DNA of 64,000 bases from NCBI GenBank assembly GCA_023014335.1, contig JAECYW010000006.1:2046001-2110000 (forward strand), given 5' to 3'. Both the position numbers and the translations under genes were made by a program. Origin of the DNA: Galerina marginata. Taxonomy: Eukaryota > Basidiomycota > Agaricomycetes > Agaricales > Galerinaceae. Below, piece by piece: positions 38,257 through 49,739 of this stretch. The notes under the pieces are model-generated. The model was given only the letters and a program-made list of their open reading frames with translations, made no database searches and was not told the origin of the DNA. How positions within the stretch are numbered: the stretch's first letter is position 1; each line of letters opens with the position of its first letter.

Positions 38257-40530
38257 TCATGAAGGTCCCTCCAGTCCTGTCCACGGAGAAGGATTCAGAT
38301 CATCGCTGATCGGGACTTGATAAGTAACGAACGCATCCAGACCCTCCGCCTTGAGCTGCTGCATGCGCGTCTTCACCGTATCCTCTTCGAACGCCGTGAA
38401 ATTGCATTTGACGGACTTGAGACGCGCCACGCCGTCTGGGACGTCGCTCCACCTCGACGTGACAAAGTCGCACAGAAGGGTTTGGGAGGCTTCGCATAAA
38501 GTGAAGTCGAATCGCTGCAAGTTGGGACACAGGGGCGTGTTGTCGTCTGAGAGATGACGGTCGTTGGTCTTGATGCATTCTGAATCTTCCGGTCCTGCAC
38601 TACTTGTTTCGGCCTTCGCTTCTTCCCTGGTTTGGTTGCGAATTTGCGCCATGAGCGTGACATCCTTAGGGGGAATAGTCAGCGCCTTCAGAATCTGGTC
38701 CTCTGGTACTACATGGTTCTCCATCGCAGCGCCATCTTCGGCCGTAGTAGGCGGCGTGAATACTCGTACCGACCAATTGTGTACGACCAACTCCAACAAT
38801 GATGGCACGAGCCGCAGGCACGCTACAAACTCGTTCGGGAGCATCGTCATTGACTCCACGTTCAGCTTCTCCAGCGGGCACTTGCTCTTTTGTAGCAGCG
38901 ACCGTATCGCGGCGAGAGGTTCAGGGGCCGTGCTATTTTCGGGCCGTCCGGACCTGCCCAGGATTTCGAGCCGACGCAGCTTCGGCGCGCAGATGTTGGT
39001 GAGGGTGTTGCTCATGTGGAAGGTGTTGTGCAGATGTTGGTCGCCGTCGACGCAGAGAACCTGCAGTTGAGAAAGGACGACAGGCATGTCGAGTTTCTCG
39101 AATGAAGGCAGAGATGCGGTGTGGGATAGTGGGAATTTGAGAGTGCAACTTTGAAGATTGGAGCATTGTGAGAGGTTAAAGAGCATTTCTCGCGAATCGT
39201 TGAAGAAAAAAGCGATGTTAGATTCGAGATAAAGTATCGTCAGCTGCGACCAGGGTATTGACGGTAGTCGGATGCCGCCGCTGAAGTATGTCAGGGTGAA
39301 ATTACGCAGATTGGAAGCGCTTTCTGCAAAGTTAAGACTTTCTGGCCATTTGTCAACCACGTCTGCGTCTAATGGCGTCCGGTTGTCCATCAACGAGATA
39401 CCTTCAAGGAGAGGGACATCTTGCACCTGCAGGCCTTTGAACGGCTTGAACATTTTCAGCGGCGCTTGAAAGTCCAGCGACTTCCATCGCCCACAAAGTG
39501 GCACGAGCACCTCCAAGAGGCTGCCGCAGAGCTTAACCTCATCGTCTGAATCACCGGCGAACCACACCAACGATACGCTGAGTGGGCACACGCCGGAGCG
39601 CGCAAGCCACATTTCGATCAACTCGCGTTTGCGTTGGAACCGGGCCGTGGAAGACGTGGGATTTGAAAAATTGACGTTGGGGGGTACGATATGGAGCGAC
39701 GCCCATACTTCTGGGGTGGCGAGTGATATCCGCCGCCACTCGCTGCAGACGCGTCCGAGAAGGACCGGCGCCTCGGAGGAGTGCATGACGGCGTTGCGGG
39801 TCTGTGGGAGACACCACACAAAGATGACCTGTAAGATCTCGGGGGGGAGGCGGCGGAAGGGCGAGATGAGCGCCTGGTGTGTGGTGCCAACGTCTTGCAG
39901 CTTGTCGCGCTTGCTGTTAATTTCGCGCAGCGCCGCTTGCAGCTCGGCGATGCGGTTGTCGTAGTCGGCCAATTTATCGTTAATGGTAGATACGTATTGC
40001 TTAATCTCTGACACCTCGGTGGCGCTGGGTATGTAGTTGGTGTATAATTTGTCAGAAAACTTGGCTGGCGGTGAGGGGATGTCGTCAGATTGTCCAAGGC
40101 ACGGTGTTGGTTCGAACGGTGTTGCCGAAACACCCTTCGCGGTGGATCGGCCGTCGAAATAATGGATGTATGATTCGTCAGAATAATTGGCCAGTGACGT
40201 GAAGGTGTGCTCCGAGTATCCGAGGCTTTGCGTGGGTTCCAATGGGGTCAACGGAGGGTCGCTTTCCACGCTGACTGTTTCATAGGACGCATCGGAGGGT
40301 CGCGGGGATGCAGTTGTCGCTACATCCTTTATCATGAAGAAGTTGTCAAAGTATTCAGCCTGGATCTTCGTGTTCATCGTCGTGGTCGTGGTCATCAAGC
40401 CGCCACTCATATCGGATTTCAAACCGGTGGCTTTGTGGGTAGCGTGATCCTCTTCCGGTGGGGATGGGGTGGCACAGACAGTATTTGCGTGCGACATTTC
40501 GTCTAGAGGCCACTGGGCAATTAAAGCCAC
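38257..40530 (-). CDS. Intronless F-box protein, Agaricomycete type
   Basis: A single open frame of 757 residues. An acidic, disordered N-terminal 175 residues are followed by a short coiled coil (VSTINDKLADYDNRIAELQA, ALREINSKRDKL). Then comes the F-box region typical of mushroom genomes (ISPFRRLPPEILQVIFVWCL, then SEAPVLLGRVCSEWRRISLA and TPEVWASLHIV), at about residues 218-280. Leucine-rich segments follow (LRNFTLTYFSGG, LRRLEILGRSG, LEKLNVESMTMLP). A likely SCF substrate receptor; target unknown. The ATG at 40497 (MSHANTV) is an alternative start. Lack of introns is usual for this F-box group and contrasts with the neighbouring spliced genes. Confidence 0.9.
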   Translation of the reverse strand: MALIAQWPLDEMSHANTVCATPSPPEEDHATHKATGLKSDMSGGLMTTTTTMNTKIQAEYFDNFFMIKDVATTASPRPSDASYETVSVESDPPLTPLEPTQSLGYSEHTFTSLANYSDESYIHYFDGRSTAKGVSATPFEPTPCLGQSDDIPSPPAKFSDKLYTNYIPSATEVSEIKQYVSTINDKLADYDNRIAELQAALREINSKRDKLQDVGTTHQALISPFRRLPPEILQVIFVWCLPQTRNAVMHSSEAPVLLGRVCSEWRRISLATPEVWASLHIVPPNVNFSNPTSSTARFQRKRELIEMWLARSGVCPLSVSLVWFAGDSDDEVKLCGSLLEVLVPLCGRWKSLDFQAPLKMFKPFKGLQVQDVPLLEGISLMDNRTPLDADVVDKWPESLNFAESASNLRNFTLTYFSGGIRLPSIPWSQLTILYLESNIAFFFNDSREMLFNLSQCSNLQSCTLKFPLSHTASLPSFEKLDMPVVLSQLQVLCVDGDQHLHNTFHMSNTLTNICAPKLRRLEILGRSGRPENSTAPEPLAAIRSLLQKSKCPLEKLNVESMTMLPNEFVACLRLVPSLLELVVHNWSVRVFTPPTTAEDGAAMENHVVPEDQILKALTIPPKDVTLMAQIRNQTREEAKAETSSAGPEDSECIKTNDRHLSDDNTPLCPNLQRFDFTLCEASQTLLCDFVTSRWSDVPDGVARLKSVKCNFTAFEEDTVKTRMQQLKAEGLDAFVTYQVPISDDLNPSPWTGLEGPS

Positions 40531-41518
40531 TTGACCTTTGGAAATCGCCTCTTATACGCTCTCCGAAAAGCAAGAGAGGCCGACGCCCAAGGATTTAGTG
40601 TTAAAGCAGAGCGTCTCAGTCCGATGGTTGACGTCAGGGCAGATGCGGTGACCCTTTCGACCAGATAATCAGATAAAATCCTAGAAAATTCCGAGAACAC
40701 TGTCAAATCCCTATTCTTATTCCGCGCTGTGCAGCCAGTTAGACGTTAGCAAAGTATAACCCAATTGTCTTATCTGGTTTACGCACAGGTTAGAGGATCA
40801 CGCACTCCCCTTCGACAGCGCAGCGTAGATGTGGTCGCGGTGGAGGTTGTAGCGTGGACAGAACTCAGCTTCTTGTGTCTGACCCTGCTTTTGTGCCCCT
40901 GTCAGGATTTGTCATCATTGACACTCTGGCGTAAGTGGCAGTGCTGGCAACACTTCCCCACCCCACCCCACCTTCCAATTCTCGCGTTCAAAATTATCAC
41001 AATAAACAGCTGGAGTCATGATCGGGAGGACTCAGGCTGGAGACAGGTAAAATAATGTAGAATCGGCTCCGACTGGCTCCTGAAATTTGCCGAAACCTCC
41101 TTCAATTAGAACGATGCACTTCACGCAACACGTAGTCGTCATAACTGGTTTCATAAGAATGGACGGAATCCAGTACTACAACCCGCTGAACACTGGAAAT
41201 GTTATTCCAATAGCAGTACAATAGTAATACGGTTACGAGTTACACTTAATATTATTAATCCACAGCTTCTTTCACGTCTCTATCGGCGGATTCAAGTCCT
41301 TCCAATCATTCGTACACACGACGCCAGCGGAGGTAGACCGTCTAGAGTCTGGAGGGGCCGCGCCGTACCGACCGCAGGTGGAGGTAGTCCTACACTATCC
41401 TACAACAACACGCCTTAGCATCAGCAACACGGTACAGAGATAGAGAGAAAGAGAGAAAAAAAAACAGGTCCGCGGATGGGGAGAGAACAGAATAAATAAA
41501 CAAAAAAGAAATGGATAA
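40531..41518. other. Intergenic, no gene recognised
   Basis: About 1 kb between two minus-strand genes. It holds the promoter of the F-box gene (38257-40530) and the 3' region of the next gene. A purine-rich stretch lies at 41436-41466. No gene was seen. Confidence 0.5.
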
Positions 41519-43453
41519 TCACAGCTGGGCAAACGTCTGCGTCCGACTGAGCGCTCTCTTCAACGCCTTTTGGTGTCTCGGGTGCACCAGCCTCGTTCCT
41601 TTGCCAGGGCTCCAACCCTGGCTCTCTTCTTCTTCAGTGGTCAATGGCGGCGTGTCAGACCTCTCTGGTACCACGGGTCGGGGCTGGGATTGGGTTTGGG
41701 ACGACGATTCAATGATACTTGCGGCGTCGGGATACAGTTCAGGATTATAGGTGTGTAGTGGCGCAGGATATTGTTTTGTTGGTGGCACCATATTATAGTA
41801 TGGATCTTGCGATTGCGATTGCGCCTGTGAGTATTGCGACGAAGGTTCAGGAGTTACCCGCCGCTTCTTTGTGGCGCTTGGGTTCTCCGAGAAAGGATCA
41901 ACCTCGCTGTCATTCCCAGTGTTCATCTCATCCTTGCCCTCATCTTCATCATAGCGTCGCTTGCTCCCACTAGACGCAGGACCTTCTCTGCCTTTGCCTT
42001 TTCCCTCAGATGATTGAACACCACGTTCCATTTCTTCCAAATGTGCAGCGACCAAAGCCATTCTCCGTTCCTCCTCAAGCCGCCTCTCACGTTCTCGATT
42101 CATATGTGCTTTCATCTTATCAACCTGCACCCAGTATCCCCGCCTCGCCGTCAACATATCTCGCCGTTCCGCCAAGCTCGGTATCGACGACCTTCGGAAG
42201 GGTCTCCATGGATAATGTGGGCGCGAGTCGAACTTTTCGAGTTCCTCGAAGTCCATAGGAGCACCTCGCGCTAGCAAGTCGGCTTGAGTTAGCCATCCCA
42301 TGTCCAAGAGGCGACGCAATGTTTTTCCCTGAACAGGGTGGTTCCGTTCGGGTTGTGACCAACGGTAATCAATCTCAGTGAGAGCCCGATATTGATCGAA
42401 CACCTCCGTAACTGGCGGCGGAACATTCGTGGTGGGTTTATTGAAGGCAAAGTCGCGAACTTTGATGCCCTTCAAGGTGAGCCCGATGATAATATCCTGC
42501 GAGTCGGGGTCGTGTATCTCCGTCGCTGCTGGTGACGGCGCGCGCGCTGGGGCAGTAACATCTTCGCATGCCTCTAAGGGTCTTTCTTCTTCCACAGGCT
42601 CCACTGTATCTCGGGTCTGGGTGATAGTCATTTTCGGGTCAGATATAGGAAACGGCAGGATCGGGAGACACATGCTTACATCGCATTTAGAAACCGGAGT
42701 AAAGTTACTTTCAAGTGTCCTGGTCGCGTACTCGCTACGTGAGCGAGGAATTCGCTCAGGTGACGCCATCTCTACATCGTTGTCGTTGGTTGGTGGCAGG
42801 GGCTCGGATCGAGCACGAAAACCTCGTGTGAGGGAAGATATATTGAGTTTTCCAGGCGTGCTGGTAGTTAGGGAGGCGTTGCCGCCAAAGATCCCTTTAA
42901 CGGAGAATGAGGGCATGTCGATCGGGGTTGAACGGGGGTGGATGAGCGGTATCGCAAGGGAGGAGAAGGAGGTCAACGACGAGGACGGCGCTCCAAGAAA
43001 AGTCGAGGTAACAGAACTAGAACTGGAGTCGGCAAGGAAAGAAGATTCAGGCTTATTATATTGTTCATGGTCTATTGTCTGGGGGCCACTGGACCGAGAT
43101 GTGGCACGGTCAAAGCAACCGTCAACGTGTGTCCATATGCTCGACATAGCTTTGGGGAGGTCGTTGCTTTGGCTTTCGGCGGCGACGGCGGCGACGGCGA
43201 AGGACGTTTGGGCGTCGGGAAGGGAAGGGAAGGAAGGGACGCTCAACCAGTTGGTTCGTTTAAGTAAGCCCCGACAGCGTGGGAACATCGTCCACAGTGA
43301 AATTTGTTGATGACTCGGCGCGCCAACGCCGGCTGCCGGGATTTCCATAAACAGTAAATAGCCGACAGACGCGGTCACATGCCTTCGGGCATTCGTGGCT
43401 CTGCGAGGCGTATATCCATCCATTGTTCCCCCGTTACGGAAGGAATTATTCAT
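41519..43453 (-). CDS. Conserved-looking protein of unknown function, intronless
   Basis: A single frame of 644 residues with no recognised family. The N-terminal half is Ser/Pro/Thr-rich and disordered. The segment at about residues 325-480 looks folded and constrained: IIIGLTLKGIKVRDFAFNKP, VFDQYRALTEIDYRWSQPER, LLDMGWLTQADLLARGAPMD. A basic/acidic helix (VDKMKAHMNRERERRLEEER) follows. The tail has KKRRVTPEP, which could serve as a nuclear signal, and Gln/Ser-rich repeats. A long open frame on the opposite strand (42429-43310) is a shadow of its codon bias. The true start may be an internal Met. The clue to function is only the possible nuclear location. Confidence 0.75.
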   Translation of the reverse strand: MNNSFRNGGTMDGYTPRRATNARRHVTASVGYLLFMEIPAAGVGAPSHQQISLWTMFPRCRGLLKRTNWLSVPSFPSLPDAQTSFAVAAVAAESQSNDLPKAMSSIWTHVDGCFDRATSRSSGPQTIDHEQYNKPESSFLADSSSSSVTSTFLGAPSSSLTSFSSLAIPLIHPRSTPIDMPSFSVKGIFGGNASLTTSTPGKLNISSLTRGFRARSEPLPPTNDNDVEMASPERIPRSRSEYATRTLESNFTPVSKCDVSMCLPILPFPISDPKMTITQTRDTVEPVEEERPLEACEDVTAPARAPSPAATEIHDPDSQDIIIGLTLKGIKVRDFAFNKPTTNVPPPVTEVFDQYRALTEIDYRWSQPERNHPVQGKTLRRLLDMGWLTQADLLARGAPMDFEELEKFDSRPHYPWRPFRRSSIPSLAERRDMLTARRGYWVQVDKMKAHMNRERERRLEEERRMALVAAHLEEMERGVQSSEGKGKGREGPASSGSKRRYDEDEGKDEMNTGNDSEVDPFSENPSATKKRRVTPEPSSQYSQAQSQSQDPYYNMVPPTKQYPAPLHTYNPELYPDAASIIESSSQTQSQPRPVVPERSDTPPLTTEEEESQGWSPGKGTRLVHPRHQKALKRALSRTQTFAQL

Positions 43454-43500
43454 ACTGATACATTTCTGCTCGTCCTACGTTGGGAAACCAAGAACAGCCT

Positions 43501-45213
43501 TTACGCCGGCTTGCGCTCGAGCGCCTTCCAGCCCTTCCGCAATCCCCTCGACTCGATGATACTCGCAGGCATGCAGTACACTGGATCCAAGTCAACGAGA
43601 TCAGGATATCCCAGAATAGACAGTCCTGCCCGAAGTTAAGTTTCAGTATGAGATCCGTCAAACGTACGAGGTAGCCCAAGCAACAGACAGTGACTCGACG
43701 TACCCGCAATGCCAAAATGGGTGTGGAACACATCCACCATATCGCCCGGTCTATCGGCAATACCGCCACCTTCTGGGTCCTGGAGATAATGAAAAGGCCA
43801 AATGAAAAGAATCCGTTCTATTAGAACACGCCTTCTACGCCCAACAGATTGAGTCACTTAATACCCACCTGGGCAGATAGAATGAACGAGGATAACATAT
43901 CCGCATCAATCCAAGGAACCTTGTTCAGGATTGAAAGGGCAGACAACACCCAGAAACTATAGCACACCTGTTTCAGACAAGAAAAATGATTATCACACTT
44001 GCGTTTATTTGGGGGCAGCACAAAAGACTGCCTTCACACGGAAGGAGCCTCGTTGCACGATGACTCGACCCAGTGGACAGAAAGCTAGAAGGAAGGACGA
44101 AAGCAAGGCAGAACTCACATCCTCAAGCTTCTCCGGACGACCGTTCAATCCCCCATTGGGCAGCTGTCGTTCCGATAACCACCAGGCCAACGTATCGACG
44201 TCCACCACGTCTAGCCGATCAAGAATAGCTAGAGCCGCCACGCACACAAAGACTGAGCATTGGTATTAAAGAGTCATGAAGTCAGAATTGGAGTTAGAAC
44301 CATCAAAACAAGCCAGAACGCATGAAGAGCACCCACCTTGCGCCGCATGACTCTCCGCACCGACGGTGCTCCCGAATCCACCATCATAATTCCTGCAACG
44401 CTCAATATAACCCACCGTCTTCTCTTTATCCAACTTATCCAACCGACCGAGCAACGACAGAGCGTTGACGGCGCAGTACAGAAATCGTGTGTCTATCTCT
44501 CCAAATGAGTCACCTGCAAAGACACCGGATGGCTGTTGCAACGAAAGGATGACTGCGGTCAGAGAGGACAAAAATAAGCAGTCAATAAGACCAAGCCTAA
44601 GGACGATGGGATCATCTCGCCACGTACATTTCACCACCCGTTCGATGTCCATGCGATCCAACGCATCCTGCATGACCAAGATCTGGATCGCGCTCAGCGT
44701 AGAAAGTAGGTGCGCGTCATGGTCAGGATGGGCACCAAAACCTCCTGTAAAATTCAAAGCTTCGATTCAGTCTTGCGCCTTACAAAACGGCCAGGCTGAA
44801 AATGTGTTTCGACCATGGACCGGATAGATTTGGAATGAAGAAACGAGAGACGGGGGCAAGGGTAATAAAAGTAAAAGAAGGAGGAAGGCACAATACCTGC
44901 CTCTTCATCCCAACAGCTCATCACAAAATCGACCATCTCCTCCCTACTCAGCGCATCCGGCCGCCCTAGGATGGACAGCGCGGTGAACCCCCAGTAGATT
45001 GCGTTTAGTCTCAGGTGGGAGGTGAGATGGTACGCGAGATCATCTTTGTTCTGCGGGTAATCGGTACGAGTCGGAAGAAAAAACTGATGAGACAACACCG
45101 CGAAGAGGACGAAAGGAGGCGTTCCTCACCTTTCCGAGGTTCTGGATATACGAGACGTGCAAATCCGCCAGGAGCTTGTCCGTTGCTGGAGGTGATTTGG
45201 CGCTGGTTGACAT
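43501..45213 (-). CDS. BET2: Rab geranylgeranyltransferase beta subunit
   Basis: Catalytic subunit of type II geranylgeranyl transferase, which attaches prenyl groups to the C-terminal cysteines of Rab GTPases bound to escort protein in the cytosol. Eight exons (45130-45213, 44897-45050, 44628-44744, 44337-44552, 44119-44252, 43869-43967, 43704-43779, 43501-43625) sum to 1,005 nt, giving 334 residues, the usual family length. The prenyltransferase alpha-alpha repeats are plain: [60 protein letters not shown] and [20 protein letters not shown]. The aspartate of GDMVDVFH, the cysteine of LEDVCYSFW and the late histidine fit the zinc site of the family. The frame is intact throughout. A Met three codons upstream (45222) is an alternative start. 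Confidence 0.96.
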
Positions 45214-45561
45214 GGATTTCAATCTCTCCTGGCTTCTGTTTCAAGCAAATGCAGGGACGGAAAACAGGTAAAAGGTGCTTTATGGACGTGAGTTAAGTGA
45301 AACCGGGAGAAAACTACGAGGTAGGAAGCAAACTTTCGATGAGTACTGGGTCAAGATGAGGCGCAGTCGTCGCTTATCAAAGCCTCCCGAGCGGGCCGAG
45401 TTGATTCAAGGGAGAAGGATAATTACCAGTTGTTTCAATGAAGTGTATTCGCAAACAGATACACGGAGTCGTCGCAGAGCGTACTGAGTAATAGAAGGAT
45501 TAACTAACTTCGACGACCCAAGCTTCATGGAAACCGAAAACAAGGACAGAAATCAGCATGA
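45214..45561. other. Gap between Rab transferase and permease genes
   Basis: Both genes are on the minus strand, so this 350-bp gap holds the promoter of the transferase gene and the 3' UTR of the permease. No distinct element was seen. Confidence 0.5.
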
Positions 45562-48219
45562 CTAGGCCTCCGACTTCTCTGCCGTCATAGTTTTCTCGAA
45601 CACATTTGCTTTAGAGGGGTCCATCACATCAATACCCATGGCTTCGGCTGAAATCATAGAACGAAGCGTTAATTTTCCTCCAGCAGATCAAGGAGGTGAC
45701 TGTACTTGCCTTCTATCTGCTTAACGGGCCCACTGAACCACTTCCTCGCACTAATTATCCAGAAGCCAACGCTGTAAAAGATAACAATTCCGACAGCTAC
45801 AATGGCGTAGTTGAACGTCTGCGAGTCGACGGGCTAGGTGGTGAAAAGGGTTCATAGGTAAGGGCTGAAGTTTTAGAGGGAGAATATGGTCACGTACGTT
45901 GATTTGAGGAAGGATGAAAGCTATTGCGATAAATGCGATCCATACGACAGCAGTGACTGCTATAGGATAGGAGAACGCCCCGAGATGGAATGGCCCTCGC
46001 ACAAACTGATCACGGTAGACTACACGTAAGGCGATTGGGATAGCTGTGGTTTTGTGTTAGATAACTTAACTTCAGAAACTAGGACAACGTCATGCCTGGA
46101 ACTCACCGTAAGAGATATACAGCCCAATTGTGGCGATGGAAGTCGCAGCCGCAAATGCTACTGAGCTACCCAAGCTAGGTAGACCGAGAATAAAGCTGAG
46201 CGTGCAAGCAAGCCACACTGCAACTATGATTAACCATTCACCATAACTCCGAAAACTGGAACTAGACGTACCAGTACGAATAGGCGATTTCCACTTGTGG
46301 TCAACTTTAGCAAAGAATCTGTGACCGGGAATGCCACCATCGCGGGCGAAGGCGTACATCATACGGGAGTTTGATGTAACCGAGAACGTTCTAACCGAGT
46401 TCAGTTATAGGTTAGCTTTGAGTTCCAGGATGGATGGATTCAGAAGGCGCTTACCCGCAGAAATACATGGCACCGATGACGATAACCATCAGCACAATGG
46501 CTCCTTTCTCGCCGACTGTATCCAGGAATATTTGCGTTACAGGTTGTCCGGTTGACGAAGTCAGCGTGTTGTCTAAATCCTGGATGGAGAACAGAAGTCC
46601 GAGGATGAGGAACCATCCAAGGAGAGCTGACACGCCAATGGCCATGATAATTCCAATGCTACCCGACATGGCAGCGTTGTGTGTTTCTTCCGTCATCTAT
46701 TCAACTTTTAGTGCGGAAGGTGGGATGACACTTTAAGGTAGGGCCTACGTGTGCACTTGCGTCAAAGCCTGATTTCAGGAGTTCGTCAGTGTCTTGTATT
46801 ATTTGACCAGGCAGGATAACTTACCGGTCAAAGTGTACTGGAGAATGGGGCGGATCAATAGCGTGTAAGTAGTGAATAGATGCCCCGCTCACTTGTGCCA
46901 TAAGGATCTGAAAGGAATTCGAGTCAATAAATTGGAAGGCGTTCAATAAATAATCCAAGAACGCACACCAATAATGACAACATAGGCATGACTAGCTCTA
47001 TCTCCCCATCCTTGTCCAGGAGGACCAGTCCCGTCAATAAAGGTCTGGAAGACAAACTTTGCAGATTGATGACTAGGTGCTTTAGCGAGAATAGCAATGA
47101 CCAACGAAGTCGTCCCGACAGCGTGCCACCATACGGAAATGTTGTTCAGGATATGAAGGAGGTGAACTCCGAAAGTGTTCGTTAATCCTTGGGAGAATAA
47201 AACAGCCGCATAGATTCCTAATGACAGAAACACAACATCGGTTAGACTATGATGGACAGGAGCGTGGTATAATAATTACGCACCAATTGTGGTCTTCGGA
47301 GTTGGCACGAACCCTGTGTTACCAAGTGTACATGCCGTGGAAATAAAGTTTGCACAAGCGAAGCTAATCCCAGTTGTAACAGCGACCTGGCCGAGCAGGT
47401 TGAACCACCCTACAAGAATTAATGCATGTGTAAGAATTGCCGGAGCAAACGGAAAGGCAGGATCGGACGGACCTGTGATCCATGAGGCCAGTGGGGCGTT
47501 TTGCCTTCTGGAAAGCATCGCTGCCCAGAAATAAGGCCCTCCAGACGTTGGGTGGGCGCTGTGTTACGGGTATTCAACGAATAAAATGGTGCGGGTTGAT
47601 GACGACAGACCTGCAAATTTCTTGAAGACGGAGGCAACGCAGTTAGTCAGCTTCGTTCTGGTCTCGTGTTTCTCTAAAAGACGTATTCACCAGCCATTGC
47701 GAGACCAACGAGCATCGTAAAGCATGCTGCAGAACGATAAGCTGTGTCTTCTCCTGAAAAAGTCGGACGACGCACCGACGACAACCCATCCCCACACCAT
47801 GACCGCCGGACCGCCAGTATTCTTCCCGCCAAGAATGCGTCAGGACCCACAACTTTAAACATGCTTCCAAGGCTTCAACTCACTAGACCATACAAGAACA
47901 GTGACGGGATACCGGTGATGACAGAAATGATGGAGAAGGACACCTGTACAAAAATGCTTCAGCCGTCTCTTGACTAGGACTAGTGGCAATAAGAGCTCAT
48001 CACGCACGCCGAAATTCTATCAAGGATTCGGTTAGACGCGCCGGTGCATAAATAGGACGCGCATTGAAAGAGACCATACCTGCATAACACCCAACTCGCG
48101 CCTTCGAGTTAAACCAACGAGATCAGCATAGATAACAACTTAGTCGCGTGAGAACCAGAAGCTCACTTCAACTCTTGCTTGTACCCCATCCTAGCCAACT
48201 CAGCTTCGTCCGATGCCAT
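45562..48219 (-). CDS. Amino-acid/GABA permease, APC superfamily
   Basis: A membrane importer of amino acids or related amines, of the GABA-permease/choline-transporter branch. The start MASDEAELARMGYKQELK is followed by KRELGVMQ, NFG, VSFSIISVITGIPSLFLYGL, NTGGPAVMVWGWVVV and AEICSAHPTSGGPYFWAAML, the hallmark start of this family. Later membrane helices include GWFNLLGQVAVTTGISFACA, GSIGIIMAIGVSALLGWFLI and FALSLGL-like segments. The conserved SNSRMMYAFARDGGIPGH is present. The tail ends EKTMTAEKSEA at 45562. The 5' part is very finely split: exons 48167-48219, 48080-48101, 48008-48016, 47884-47943, 47776-47821, 47691-47726, 47611-47620, 47473-47558. Two of these are only 9 and 10 bp, yet they restore the family sequence exactly. 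Substrate is not readable. Confidence 0.95.
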
Positions 48220-49739
48220 AGGGTTGACTTTCGTCGTTGACGGCGAAGGTGATTCATTCATCGCTCAGGAAAAGGCTCGTCACCTGGAACGAAAGAAGCA
48301 AGAAGCGTTGGACAGCTCTCGGCCCAAACTCTCAGCACTCAGCCGATACTCCATATGCTTCTGATAAGGCGGGGCTAAATCTGATTGGCGCTATGGGCTG
48401 TCTGGGGCTGTCTCGTTGACGAGATTGCGACCTGATTCCTTCACAGGGGGAATAGATAAGGATTCAAGAATCAAAACAGTGAGCTACCGATGACCTCGGT
48501 CGGGTGCACTCACATGCTCGGTACAGAGCTTCCGCTCGTGGTCAAGATGCTGCAAGCATTCCGTCGTCGTGCGATATATGACCACGATGTTCAGTCGAAC
48601 AGTGTTGAATACTGGTGCGTCAGCTTATCGTTAGACTTCAAAGGTCGAGTCACGATCTAACCACCACCGCTTTATTTGATGAAAATATGGAGGGTCGGGT
48701 CCGGCTATCAATATCATGTGTGCCGGATTGTCCTGTTACCCTCTAATACCTTGTTCCAACCATTAAGGGGCTCTTTTTTTTGACGTTCGACGTCCTGGAG
48801 TTGTCCTGATTTATTTCATTTGATGATCTAAAGAAACGTTGCAGCGGTTGCATTCCTTAGCAAGTTTCATATCTGTCCTGTCGACCTCCCAAGTACAAAA
48901 GGCGTTTGAGGAGGTCTTGGAAGTGCCAATGGAGATTAGGATTGGTGAATTGATTGCAGTCAACGCATGACATTCTCGCATCTTGGACAACGGGTCCTAA
49001 CGTTCGTCTGCATTTGCGAGGTAAGCTGAAGATCTCTGGCACTGGGCGACTCGGCGAGGTATATGTGCTAATCCAACAAGGCGACCGACAGGCAGCGGGT
49101 CGATGCTTTGGCGGAAATGGGGCCTACAATCAGAGAGGGACATTCCATAAAATCGGAAGCCTCACAGGCTGAACCAATTTATATGTTCTGCAATACCGAG
49201 CAATAGCTCGATCGAAAGAAGAGGGGAGTCGAGTACATTCATAAGAACCTTTTAGTTGAGCTTGGTAGGGGTATATCCGAGCCCTCCGTTTCTGTTACCT
49301 CGCCTTCGAGGCTCGTTCGCTAATTACCAACAGGAGCAGCGTCAGCCAGGTCCAAGAGAAGAAACATCGCCGTCAGCACTCATAAACCCCTAAGTTCGAG
49401 GAACAGTGGCCTATGAATTAGGAACTTTCTTGAAATGACCATTTCTGGAATTTCTTATACTTATTGCAGTACAAGGCAGGGTTGATTCCGGATTCTGGAG
49501 GCGAGAGCATTTTGAAGGAAAAGTTGAAGTTGGCCAACTTGTAGCGTGTCCAAGCCGGGCCGAAAGCTTTGAGTTTGTGGGAAAATATTACCTTATGTAC
49601 GTACGACTTGGCCGGTTTGAACCTGTTTGAACCCTTTCAGTACTCGAGTTAAACTCGAGTACTGTAACAGAACCTTTTATCGATTTACGCAGTTCCTTGA
49701 AACAGATCTGTCCACGAGTCTTTCTTTATTTCGGGGAAG
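48220..49739. other. Divergent intergenic region with short inverted repeat
   Basis: About 1.5 kb between the permease (-) and an RNI-like gene (+). No gene was recognised. A 12-bp-arm palindrome (49638-49664) and a 13-mer shared with 51644-51656 lie near its right end. Confidence 0.5.
49638..49664. repeat. Perfect inverted repeat, 12-bp arms, 3-nt centre
   Basis: Arms CAGTACTCGAGT and ACTCGAGTACTG are exact reverse complements around TAA. The right end is about 75 bp before the proposed ATG of the RNI-like gene, so it could be a dimer binding site or a small hairpin in its leader. Confidence 0.85.

Noticed and set aside
42429..43310. Long plus-strand frame of 293 codons
   Set aside because: It lies wholly opposite the longer minus-strand gene at 41519-43453 and has no family-like sequence; best explained by codon bias of that gene.
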